Assembly: GCA_023251135.1 (NCBI GenBank)
Contig: JAHEZJ010000001.1
Coordinates: forward strand, 33,047-97,046
From: Flavobacterium sp.
GTDB lineage: Bacteria; Bacteroidota; Bacteroidia; Flavobacteriales; Flavobacteriaceae
DNA length: 64,000 nucleotides
Direction of reading: 5' to 3'
The notes under the pieces were generated by a model, which saw only the letters and a list, made by a program, of their open reading frames with translations, did not search any database and had not been told where the DNA came from. Shown here one piece after another: positions 33,869 to 41,934 of this stretch (its first letter is position 1; each line of letters opens with the position of its first letter). The translations under genes were made by a program, and so were the position numbers.

Positions 33869-35029
33869 ATGAAAAAGCAACTACTCGTATTATTAATCGC
33901 AGTATTTATAGGCTTTGGCGTAAATGCGCAAGTAAAATCATCTGAAACAAATGTGCTGGTTTTGATTTATTCTCAAAATGGCGGAACTTATAAAATGGCC
34001 AAATCTATTGCCGAAGGAGTTCAGGAATATCCAAATACAAAAGCAATTTTAAAACGTATTCCTTCGATCAATCCGAAAGAAAAATTGAATGCTGATGTAG
34101 AGAAGTTACCAATTGCAACTATCGAAGAGCTTGCAAATTATGACGGGATCGCTTTTGGAAGCCCTGTTCATTTTGCAAATATCAGCGCCGATATGAATCA
34201 CTTCTTTGGTCAGAGTATTCCGCTTTGGACTTCAAGGACTTTAGAAGGAAAACCAGCCACTGTATTTATGTCGGCAGGATCGGGAGCAGGAAAAGAAGCT
34301 GCGATTTTATCGTTTTGGAATATTCTTGCGTCTCACGGAATGGTGATCGTGCCTACCGGAATTATGGGAACGGCTGCTTTAGACAAAACGGTTCCGCAAG
34401 GAAATACTCCGTTTGGCGCTACTTCATTGGCAGGATCTGTTGGAACACGCCCGTCACAAAGCGAATTGAATTTGGCTAAAGAGCAAGGGAAAGCATTGGC
34501 CAGAGTAGCTTCGGGATTGAGAAATACAGAAAACGGTAAAGTGGTAAAAACAACTGCTGTTGAAACTAAAAGCGATATCAACAAAACATTAAAAGACAAT
34601 AATATTGTACTTCCTGAGGCCCCTAAACCTGTTGGGAATTATGTTCCGTTTACGATTTCGGATCATAAAGTATACATTAATCAGGTGGCTTTAAAGGAGG
34701 GTAAGATTTTGAATCCGGGTAAAGTTGGTGCAACGGTTACTGATGATCAGGCAAAAGAAGCTACCTATCAAACGATGCTAAATGTACTTGCGGTTTTGAA
34801 AGAGGCTTGTGGTGGCGATTTGAACAAAGTAAAACAATGTGTACAGTTGACAGGTTATTTTAATACAACACCGGAATATACGCAACATGCAGCCCTTATG
34901 AATTCGGCTTCAAACCTAACGGCTTTGGTTTTTGGAGAAAAAGGAAAACACGCCAGAGCAACCATTGGAGCAGCCTCGTTACCGATAAATTCAGCTGTTG
35001 AAATTCAGGCGATTTTTGAAATTGACTAA
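33869..35029 (+). CDS. exported flavodoxin/WrbA-like domain fused to a RidA-like (YjgF/YER057c) domain
   Basis: A 386-aa protein with a signal peptide at residues 1-20 (ends V-N-A-Q). Residues about 27-215 are a flavodoxin-type NAD(P)H:quinone oxidoreductase domain (L-I-Y-S-Q-N-G-G-T-Y-K-M-A at 32-44, F-G-S-P-V-H-F near 96-102, S-A-G-S-G-A near 135-140). After a short linker, residues about 243-386 match RidA-family proteins of the larger YjgF subgroup (P-K-P-V-G-N-Y-V-P at 252-260, then N-P-G-K-V-G-A, L-T-G-Y-F-N, H-A-R-A-T-I-G and E-I-Q-A-I-F-E). Each half alone is common in the cytoplasm; fusion plus export is unusual. Function unknown; possibly quinone redox chemistry together with imine hydrolysis or binding. 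Confidence 0.85.
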   Translation: MKKQLLVLLIAVFIGFGVNAQVKSSETNVLVLIYSQNGGTYKMAKSIAEGVQEYPNTKAILKRIPSINPKEKLNADVEKLPIATIEELANYDGIAFGSPVHFANISADMNHFFGQSIPLWTSRTLEGKPATVFMSAGSGAGKEAAILSFWNILASHGMVIVPTGIMGTAALDKTVPQGNTPFGATSLAGSVGTRPSQSELNLAKEQGKALARVASGLRNTENGKVVKTTAVETKSDINKTLKDNNIVLPEAPKPVGNYVPFTISDHKVYINQVALKEGKILNPGKVGATVTDDQAKEATYQTMLNVLAVLKEACGGDLNKVKQCVQLTGYFNTTPEYTQHAALMNSASNLTALVFGEKGKHARATIGAASLPINSAVEIQAIFEID

Positions 35030-35109
35030 ACGAATCTTTATACATTGTCACCCTTCGACTACGTTCAGAATGACAAGATTAGAGTGAAAACTGAGACTGA
35101 AAACTGTTT

Positions 35110-35160
35110 CGCGTGAGGGATAGAGCTAAGCTACCGAAGTAGCAGCGAAAGCCCGACAGC
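35110..35160 (+). ncRNA. short copy of the Flavo-1-like element
   Basis: CGCGTGAGGGATAGAGC, an internal hairpin (GCTAC-CGAA-GTAGC), then GCGAAAGCCCGACAGC. It shares the AGGGATAGAG and GAAAGCCCGAC blocks with 11052-11162 but is much shorter. It lies directly after a plus-strand gene and before that gene's terminator, so it is probably transcribed as a 3' tail. Confidence 0.4.
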
Positions 35161-35165
35161 AATAT

Positions 35166-35207
35166 AAAAAGGGGCGACTAAGCGATTGCAATAGTCAGCC
35201 CCTTTTT
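35166..35207 (+). terminator. terminator of the flavodoxin-RidA gene
   Basis: Stem AAAAAGGGGCGACTA / TAGTC-A-GCCCCTTTTT with one bulged base and an 11-base loop. It also ends opposite-strand transcripts in principle. Confidence 0.8.
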
Positions 35208-35253
35208 ATATTGGTGGCACGCCCAGATTATGATTTACATAATCCCGGCTTTC

Positions 35254-35922
35254 TTATGATTTTGGTAACGGTGCCCCTACTGCAATATCGCAACGGTGTC
35301 CCGGTTTTCCATGTGCCGGATTCTTTCCATCTGCCACAGCGGTTTGTTCTGTACTCAACAAAGCCGGAACAGCATTATCTGTTGCAGGCGGTGTTACGGT
35401 AAAGGTTTGTGAAGCAGTTCCACTTTGAGCTGTATTGGCAGCTGCCGGTTGCTTAGCAGCAGGAGAGTTTAAAGGTGCTCCAACCGGAATATCACAGCGG
35501 TGTCCAGGTTGCCCGTGCGCCGGATTCATTCCTTTGGCCACTTTTGCTGGTGTAGTAGTCGTTGTAGTTACTATATTCTGCTGGCCCGGTTTTACCTGAA
35601 CGGTTTGTGCTGGCTGTACAGTTGTTGTTTGTCCCTGTGTCGGAGCCGAGTTTAATGGCGCACCAACCGCAATGTCACAGCGATGCCCGGGTTGCCCGTG
35701 TGCCGGATTCATTCCGCCATTGGCACTCAAAACCGTATTTGGATTTGCAGCTGCAGCTACAGGAGTCTGTGCAACTGAATTTACTTTTGTCGTATCTTTT
35801 GCCAATCCCAGTTTTACCAATTCAGAATTTGGGGTGTTTTCCTGAGGCTCTAATTCCTTTTTGCAGGAAGTTAAAAAAATTGAGGTGAGGACTAATGAGG
35901 TGATGAGTATTTTTGGATTCAT
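35254..35922 (-). CDS. lipoprotein with three G-H-R-C-D-I repeats
   Basis: A 222-aa surface or periplasmic lipoprotein with lipobox cysteine at residue 20 (F-L-T-S-C). The mature part is low-complexity (A, P, Q, T) with three almost identical 21-residue units at about 71-91, 132-152 and 200-220, each reading N-P-A-H-G-Q/K-P-G-H-R-C-D-I-A/P-V-G-A-P-L. Each unit brings two histidines and one cysteine, which suggests metal or thiol binding. I know this unit as a C-terminal tag in other flavobacterial proteins but not its function. A -7 box TATATTTG (minus strand, 35945-35952) lies 23 bases upstream. Confidence 0.82.
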   Translation of the reverse strand: MNPKILITSLVLTSIFLTSCKKELEPQENTPNSELVKLGLAKDTTKVNSVAQTPVAAAANPNTVLSANGGMNPAHGQPGHRCDIAVGAPLNSAPTQGQTTTVQPAQTVQVKPGQQNIVTTTTTTPAKVAKGMNPAHGQPGHRCDIPVGAPLNSPAAKQPAAANTAQSGTASQTFTVTPPATDNAVPALLSTEQTAVADGKNPAHGKPGHRCDIAVGAPLPKS

Positions 35923-36242
35923 GATGTATCGATTTTAAAGCTATCAAATATACTAAATCATCTTATACCATATAAGTGATGTACGATAATTTACGTTTTG
36001 ACTGGTGATTTGGGCTCGCAAAGTTAATGTTTCATGCAGGTTTTAAAATAAAAACGTTGCGGAGTTGCTTGCGAATATTTGCTTCGCCTGTTCGCTATCG
36101 CTCGGGTCTCCTTCGTCGAAATGGCAAACGGTGCGTTTAATCCTTTTTAAGTTTTCTCTTTTAATAAAAAACTTTGCGGCTCTGCGTCTTTGCGAGATTA
36201 AACTATATTTTTTGCTAACTTTAAATCCAAAACAAACCACTT
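35923..36242. other. spacer with dispersed phrases
   Basis: 320 bases. After the upstream promoter region of the lipoprotein gene there are two dispersed phrases also seen elsewhere: 'ctccttcgtcgaaatggcaaac' in split form (about 36108-36128) and 'aactttgcggctctgcgtctttgcgagatt' in split form (about 36171-36200). No gene seen. Confidence 0.55.
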
Positions 36243-36734
36243 ATGAAAAAATCAATCTTACTATTATTATTTGTTACTGTTTTTACAAACGCGCAAACTT
36301 CTGAAAAAGACAAAGTCAACCAAACTATCGATGCCTGGCACAAAGCAGCCGGTGAGGTGAAATTTGATGCTTATTTTAATTTAATGGCCGACGATGCAAT
36401 TTTCATTGGCACTGATGCCACAGAAAACTGGAACAAAAAAGATTTTAAAGTTTGGGCGAAACCTTATTTTGACAAAGGAACTGCCTGGAATTTTACGGCT
36501 TTAGAACGTCATATCTTTTTTGACAAAACCGGAAAAATTGCCTGGTTTGATGAGTTGCTTAACACTCAAATGAAAATTTGCCGCGGATCGGGAGTTTTGG
36601 TTAAAGTAGGGAAAGACTGGAAAATACAACATTATGTTTTATCGATGACGGTTCCTAATGATGAAGTGAATGCTGCGATCAAAATTAAGGCTCCACTTGA
36701 AGACGTTTTGATTACGAAGCTTCAAAAAAAATAA
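36243..36734 (+). CDS. exported SnoaL/NTF2-like protein
   Basis: A 163-aa protein with a signal peptide at residues 1-18 (ends T-N-A-Q). The remainder fits the small cone-shaped SnoaL_3/NTF2-like fold: helix I-D-A-W-H-K-A-A, then F-D-A-Y-F-N-L-M-A-D-D-A-I-F-I-G-T-D, strand K-I-A-W-F-D-E-L-L and final strand W-K-I-Q-H-Y-V-L-S. Such proteins bind or transform small ligands; nothing nearby identifies the ligand. Confidence 0.8.
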   Translation: MKKSILLLLFVTVFTNAQTSEKDKVNQTIDAWHKAAGEVKFDAYFNLMADDAIFIGTDATENWNKKDFKVWAKPYFDKGTAWNFTALERHIFFDKTGKIAWFDELLNTQMKICRGSGVLVKVGKDWKIQHYVLSMTVPNDEVNAAIKIKAPLEDVLITKLQKK

Positions 36735-36996
36735 ACATTTTTGGGTTTTCTTTTTATAATTCTAACTTTTCTAGCACTTTAGAGAATGTAGTGGCGATTT
36801 CCTTATAATGCAATTGGCAATTTTGTACGTTTTTTGGAAGTGCAAAATAAGATACTCTCAAAAAAACGGGTCTGATTTTGCAAAATTGACTAAAATAAAA
36901 ATCACACCCTTATTTTTACAACCTTAAAAAGAAGAATATTCATTTTTTCATAACTTTGACCCTATAAAAAACAGGGTTAAATAAAGTATTTGAAAA

Positions 36997-38379
36997 ATGA
37001 AAATAGAAAAACGCTGGATCATTTCCTTTATTATTATAAGTATTGTATGCATTACGGGGGCTTTTTGGCCAACTGTAACCGAAAATAGTTATGTATTAGC
37101 TGAATTTGACACAACCGATCATATCGTTCCTGCCGATGTTGCCTGGATGTTAACTTCCTGCTGTCTGGTTTTGATCATGACTCCGGGATTATCCTTTTTT
37201 TACGGTGGAATGGTGGGCAAGAAAAATGTGATTTCGACCATGCTGCAGAGTTTTATCTGTTTGGGGGTTGTAACGCTTTTGTGGGTTGTGGTTGCTTTTA
37301 GTCTGGCTTTTGGCGATCCTGTAGGTCTTAACCTGGGAGGTCATTTTTATAGTTTTTTTGGAAACCCAACTACTTTTGCTTTTATGGATTATGTGGGGGT
37401 TTTACCTCATAAGCAACTTGCCAGCACAATTCCGTTCATGCTTTTTGCTTTGTTTCAAATGAAGTTTGCAATTATCGCTCCGGCAATTATTACCGGATCC
37501 TTTGCCGAGCGCGTTCGTTTTATATCGTATTTACTTTTTATCAGTTTGTTTACCATTTTTATTTATGCTCCATTGTGCCATTCCGTTTGGTATCCAACAG
37601 GTATTTTAGGAAGTTATTTTGGCGTAAAAGATTTCGCCGGAGGAACAGTGGTACACATGAGTTCCGGATTTGCCGCTTTGGCTGGTGTTCTGGTTCTGGG
37701 TAAAAGAAAAAACAAACAGCATATCCCTACGAACATTCCGTTTGTATTATTAGGAACCGGAATGTTATGGTTTGGGTGGTTCGGATTCAACGCCGGCTCG
37801 GCTCTTGCGGCCAACGGAACAGCCGCTATGGCTTTTGCAACCACGACAACCTCATCGGCAGCAGCCATGCTGACCTGGGTTTTCTTTGACCGAATGAACG
37901 GCAGAAAAGTGTCGGCTCTTGGTGCCTGCATTGGAGCTGTTGTAGGTTTGGTCGCCATAACACCGGCTGCCGGATTTGTATCGGTTCCTGAAAGTATGTT
38001 TTTTGGATTTGTAACAGCTTTGGTTTCTAATTCGGTTGTAAATTGTCGTTTCTCGAAAAAATTTGATGATACGCTTGACGTTTTTGCCTGTCACGGTGTA
38101 GGGGGAATTATGGGGATGATTTTGACCGCTGTTTTTGCTCATGGCGAAGACGCAAGTTTATTGCACGGCGGCTGGAATGTATTTGCACACCATATGATGG
38201 CATTGGTTTTAGTTTCAATTTTCACTTTTTTCGGAGCCTATTTCCTCTTCAAAGTGACTAATTTTATTATTCCACTGCGTGTTTCCGAAGAAAACGAACA
38301 TATTGGACTGGATTTATCCCAACACGATGAAACGCTTGACCCTAAATTAAAAGCTATTACTGAAGTCCATTACGGTTAA
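36997..38379 (+). CDS. amt: ammonium transporter, Amt family
   Basis: A 460-aa inner-membrane channel for ammonium. After an N-terminal hydrophobic leader it has 11 membrane helices. The first begins V-P-A-D-V-A-W-M-L-T; F-F-Y-G-G-M-V follows. The signature F-A-G-G-T-V-V-H is present, as are the twin-histidine positions in L-C-H-S-V-W-Y-P-T-G and C-H-G-V-G-G-I-M-G. No GlnK/P-II gene is adjacent, unlike the usual amt-glnK pair. A -7 box TAACTTTG at 36951-36958 precedes the start by 38 bases. Confidence 0.95.
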   Translation: MKIEKRWIISFIIISIVCITGAFWPTVTENSYVLAEFDTTDHIVPADVAWMLTSCCLVLIMTPGLSFFYGGMVGKKNVISTMLQSFICLGVVTLLWVVVAFSLAFGDPVGLNLGGHFYSFFGNPTTFAFMDYVGVLPHKQLASTIPFMLFALFQMKFAIIAPAIITGSFAERVRFISYLLFISLFTIFIYAPLCHSVWYPTGILGSYFGVKDFAGGTVVHMSSGFAALAGVLVLGKRKNKQHIPTNIPFVLLGTGMLWFGWFGFNAGSALAANGTAAMAFATTTTSSAAAMLTWVFFDRMNGRKVSALGACIGAVVGLVAITPAAGFVSVPESMFFGFVTALVSNSVVNCRFSKKFDDTLDVFACHGVGGIMGMILTAVFAHGEDASLLHGGWNVFAHHMMALVLVSIFTFFGAYFLFKVTNFIIPLRVSEENEHIGLDLSQHDETLDPKLKAITEVHYG

Positions 38380-38676
38380 TTCTTTTGCCACAGATAAAAA
38401 TGGATTAAAAAGATTTTTTATATTTTAAAACTTAAAAAATCCGTGCTCAATCTGTGTCTTCGCGATAGCGAATCGGTTTGATCCGTGTACAAAGGTCACG
38501 CAAAATCAGACGCTGATTATACGGGTTTGCTATCGCAAAAACGCTGATAAAAACGGATTCTTTCTAAAAATTTAAAACTTGAAGAATTCTCAAAATTTGC
38601 AACAAAAAATTTAAAAACATACGACCTGTATTCAATTCGTTTATATTCCTTAATTTTGCTGAAAATTTTTGTAAAA

Positions 38677-39354
38677 GTGGGAAGTAAAAATAAACTAAAA
38701 AGATTCAGAGAAAACGAAACATTTCAAAACGTTTTTCAACCAACCAGAGAAGAAGTTGTAGGTGATTTAATGCCTTTGAAAGGAAAATGGAATTCTGATT
38801 TCTTTAAAAATGACAATCCATTAGTTTTAGAATTAGGATGTGGAAAAGGAGAATATTCTGTTGGATTAGCAGAAAGATATCCAAACAAAAATTTTATTGG
38901 AATTGATATTAAAGGAGCCCGTTTCTGGAGAGGTGCTAAAACCGCTGTAGAAAACGGATTACACAATGTTGCATTTGTTCGAACTCAAATCGAACTGATC
39001 AATCATATTTTTGCAGACCATGAGGTAGACGAAATCTGGATTACTTTTCCGGATCCGCAAATCAAATACAAAAGAACAAAACACCGTATGACCAATTCGG
39101 AGTTTTTGAAATTGTATAAAAAAATCCTCAAAAAAGACGGTGTCGTAAACTTAAAAACCGACAGTGAATTCATGCACGGTTACACGCTGGGATTACTTCA
39201 CGGTGAAGGTCACGAGGTTTTATACGCCAATCACAATGTCTATAAAAACGAAGGAAGCCCGGAAGAGGTTACTGCATTCCAAACTTTTTATGAGAAACAA
39301 TATTTAGAAATTAACAAGGCAATTACGTATATTCGTTTCAAAATTAAAGACTAA
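38677..39354 (+). CDS. trmB: tRNA (guanine-N7-)-methyltransferase
   Basis: A 225-aa enzyme that methylates G46 of tRNAs using S-adenosylmethionine. The SAM loop is L-E-L-G-C-G-K-G-E-Y near residue 48, and the diagnostic F-P-D-P-Q-I-K-Y-K-R-T-K-H-R-M lies near 123-137. The GTG at 38677 (followed by G-S-K-N-K-L-K-R-F) is taken as the start because an upstream TTG at 38656 falls inside a -7 promoter box (TAATTTTG, 38651-38658). The leader would be short. Confidence 0.93.
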   Translation: MGSKNKLKRFRENETFQNVFQPTREEVVGDLMPLKGKWNSDFFKNDNPLVLELGCGKGEYSVGLAERYPNKNFIGIDIKGARFWRGAKTAVENGLHNVAFVRTQIELINHIFADHEVDEIWITFPDPQIKYKRTKHRMTNSEFLKLYKKILKKDGVVNLKTDSEFMHGYTLGLLHGEGHEVLYANHNVYKNEGSPEEVTAFQTFYEKQYLEINKAITYIRFKIKD

Positions 39355-39395
39355 TTTAATTTTAAGAACGTTTTTCAAACCCATTAAACAACTGA

Positions 39396-40031
39396 ATGGC
39401 ATTACTCACCCCATTACTTTCAGGTTTTCTTGCCGCTTTCATTGGGATTATTCCTCCAGGTCTGATCAACATGACTGCAGCCAAAGTAAATTTGAAAGAG
39501 GGTAAAAAGAATGCCTTATGGTTTGTTGCCGGGGCTGTACTGGTGATCTTTTTTCAGGTTTCTATAGCCGTTTTATTTGCACAGGTGATCGACAATCGCC
39601 CGGATGTGGTGACCTTGTTGCGTGAGGTAGGATTTGCTATTTTCTCTGTTTTAACGATTTACTTTTTGTTTATCGCGAAAGAACCCAAAGCTAAAAAATC
39701 GAAGATTAAAAAGAGCAGTAAAAAAAGCCGTTTCTTTTTGGGAATGCTGCTTTCCGGACTGAACTTTTTTCCAATTCCGTATTATGTGGTGGTGAGTATT
39801 ACGCTCGCTTCTTACCACCTTTTTGTATTCGAAAACAACATTATTTTTACCTTTGTATTCGGATCTGTTTTAGGCTCATTTGCTGCTTTGTACAGCTACA
39901 TCGGTTTCTTTGGAAGAATCGAAAAGAAAACAGATTATCTGATGCGAAATATGAATACGATTATTGGAAGCATCACAGGATTAATAGCGCTACTGACGCT
40001 TTTTAATATTTTGAATTACTATTTTAGTTAG
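39396..40031 (+). CDS. LysE-family exporter
   Basis: A 211-aa inner-membrane protein with six hydrophobic helices. It begins with G-F-L-A-A-F-I-G-I-I-P-P-G-L-I-N-M-T-A, the LysE/RhtB entry motif (usually P-G-P), then a basic loop (K-K-S-K-I-K-K-S-S-K-K-S-R) and a second half with G-L-N-F-F-P-I-P-Y-Y-V. Members export amino acids or other small solutes. It starts 42 bases after trmB and may be co-transcribed. Confidence 0.85.
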   Translation: MALLTPLLSGFLAAFIGIIPPGLINMTAAKVNLKEGKKNALWFVAGAVLVIFFQVSIAVLFAQVIDNRPDVVTLLREVGFAIFSVLTIYFLFIAKEPKAKKSKIKKSSKKSRFFLGMLLSGLNFFPIPYYVVVSITLASYHLFVFENNIIFTFVFGSVLGSFAALYSYIGFFGRIEKKTDYLMRNMNTIIGSITGLIALLTLFNILNYYFS

Positions 40032-40197
40032 AAAAATATAGTGCACTGATTAAAAAGATTTCTTTTTTATTACGCTTATAAATTTTCAAAATGATTAATT
40101 TTATCATACTGAAAATACTATAATTCTCATGCCGATGCACTAATAAAGCGGACAAAAAATCCCTTTAATCCTTTTAATCTGTGGTAAAAACCAATCT

Positions 40198-40524
40198 ATG
40201 GCTGAAGATAATTTTTTTGAAAGAGTTTATGAGATTGCCAGGCAAATTCCGCACGGAAAAGTAACTTCTTATGGTGCAATTGCCAAAGCTTTAGGCACCG
40301 CCCGCTCTGCCCGAATGGTAGGCTGGGCAATGAACGCCTGTCATAATAGAGATGATGTTCCGGCACATCGAGTTGTTAACCGAAAAGGTCTTCTGACCGG
40401 CAAACATCATTTTGACGGAACCAATTTAATGCAACAGCTACTCGAAAACGAGGGCATCGAAGTTGTAGACAATCAGATTATAGATTTTGAAAAACACTTC
40501 TGGCAACCTAAAATCGAACTTTAA
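40198..40524 (+). CDS. alkyltransferase-like protein (ATL, MGMT family)
   Basis: A 108-aa protein with the C-terminal O6-alkylguanine-DNA alkyltransferase fold: I-P-H-G-K-V-T-S-Y-G-A-I-A-K at 17-30, the helix-turn-helix with the arginine finger (A-R-S-A-R-M-V-G-W-A-M near 35-45). At the place of the catalytic P-C-H-R-V it reads P-A-H-R-V (near 55-59), so the alkyl-accepting cysteine is replaced by alanine. By family knowledge, ATL proteins bind O6-alkylguanine and hand it to nucleotide excision repair rather than removing it. Confidence 0.9.
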   Translation: MAEDNFFERVYEIARQIPHGKVTSYGAIAKALGTARSARMVGWAMNACHNRDDVPAHRVVNRKGLLTGKHHFDGTNLMQQLLENEGIEVVDNQIIDFEKHFWQPKIEL

Positions 40525-40541
40525 ACCGGCACTTCCTATAA

Positions 40542-41867
40542 CTAAATCAGACAAATCACAAAACTGGTTCGGTCTTCATCGGTTTGATAACTCAGATAGC
40601 CTCCATGCGCTTCGATGATATTTTTAGAAAGTGTTAATCCAATTCCGGCACCATCTTTTCTGGTGGTAAAAAACGGCAGAAAAACTTTATCCCTGATCTC
40701 CGTATCGATTCCTTTTCCGTTATCCGAAATGGTAATAAAAAAACGATTGTTTTCGGTATGGGCCGACAAAAACATTTTCTTCTCCTTCTTTTCTTTCAGG
40801 GCATAAATACTATTTGTGATTAAATTGATAATCACCTGTTCCATCTGACTTTTATCAATTAAAATCGATCTGGGGCTATTGATTTCGTTTATCAGTTCGA
40901 CATTTTCTGCTTTTAAAATCGGACTCATGACCCGAAGACAATCTTCAAAAAGAGCATTTATAGGTGTCATTTTTTTTGTCGGAGTGGGTAGCATTGCCAA
41001 TTTTCGGTAATTTTCGACAAAAGCCTGCAAGTGATCGCTTCGATTGATAATGGTCGAAATACTGCTTTTGATGTCCTCAAAATCATCCTCTTCCAGTGCT
41101 TCCTGATCTACGATTTGGAGTAAATTCTGCGAAAGCGCACGAATTGGCGTTAAGGAATTCATTAACTCGTGCGAGATAATTTTCATCAGATTAATCCAGG
41201 CCTCTTTCTCCTTTTTCTCAATGACCCGCTGAATACTGTCCAGCAAAATAATGAAATACTCTTTGTCGTAGGTTTTTGTATGGGAGGTCTGCAGCATAAA
41301 AGTCTGCAAATCCTGATCTTCAATTTTGATAGAAATAGCCGATTTCAATTCTGTAAAACCCATTTTTTCAATTTCCTCACAAAGAGAAGGCAGGTAATTT
41401 TTAAGGTATTTCCAATGGCTTACTTTTGGCACCTTAAATAAGTTGGAAAAGCAATCGTTCATTAAAAAAAGATTCCAATCCTCCCCTTCTTTCTCGAGAA
41501 TTAAAGTAGCGGTATCAATGTTGTTTAAAATAGACTGATAGATGCGTTCTTTTGAAGTCTGTTCCTGTCGCTGAAACCTCAACTTATCATACAGCAGAAA
41601 CAAATTCCTGAAATTATCTGTTTTGTGTTCTTCTGGAAAATTACTCGAAAAATCATTCTGCAAGATCGAAAGAAGCATTTTATCGTAAAACAAAGACTGA
41701 TTTTTAACAAAAAAGTACATTTCGGCCAATAATAGTAAAACCACAAAACCAACCAGAAGCGCATTGTAATAAAACGTTTTGTAAATGAGAAAGACGCAAA
41801 AGAAAAAGGGGATCATGACGAGCAGCACCCTTGCAAACAAAGCGTTATAAAATTTCCAGTTCTTCAT
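40542..41867 (-). CDS. sensor histidine kinase, NtrB-like
   Basis: A 441-aa inner-membrane kinase. Two hydrophobic helices near residues 12-50 anchor it with almost no periplasmic loop. A PAS-like middle (about 110-215) precedes the H-box I-S-H-E-L-M-N-S-L-T-P-I, then the N-box N-L-I-T-N-S-I-Y-A-L, G1 D-N-G-K-G-I, the F-box P-F-F-T-T-R and G2 G-A-G-I-G-L. It is co-oriented with the sigma-54-type response regulator gene 67 bases upstream, its obvious partner. With so little exposed outside, it probably senses a membrane or cytoplasmic state. Confidence 0.93.
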   Translation of the reverse strand: MKNWKFYNALFARVLLVMIPFFFCVFLIYKTFYYNALLVGFVVLLLLAEMYFFVKNQSLFYDKMLLSILQNDFSSNFPEEHKTDNFRNLFLLYDKLRFQRQEQTSKERIYQSILNNIDTATLILEKEGEDWNLFLMNDCFSNLFKVPKVSHWKYLKNYLPSLCEEIEKMGFTELKSAISIKIEDQDLQTFMLQTSHTKTYDKEYFIILLDSIQRVIEKKEKEAWINLMKIISHELMNSLTPIRALSQNLLQIVDQEALEEDDFEDIKSSISTIINRSDHLQAFVENYRKLAMLPTPTKKMTPINALFEDCLRVMSPILKAENVELINEINSPRSILIDKSQMEQVIINLITNSIYALKEKKEKKMFLSAHTENNRFFITISDNGKGIDTEIRDKVFLPFFTTRKDGAGIGLTLSKNIIEAHGGYLSYQTDEDRTSFVICLI

Positions 41868-41934
41868 TATTTTATTTTTTAGTACCGCAGCTTAAAAAAC
41901 ATTCCTTAAAGTCTGCCTCAAATCGCTTTTGAGT

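Noticed and set aside
38656..38676. TTG start for trmB
   Set aside because: It falls within a -7 promoter box; the GTG at 38677 gives the family-typical N-terminus.
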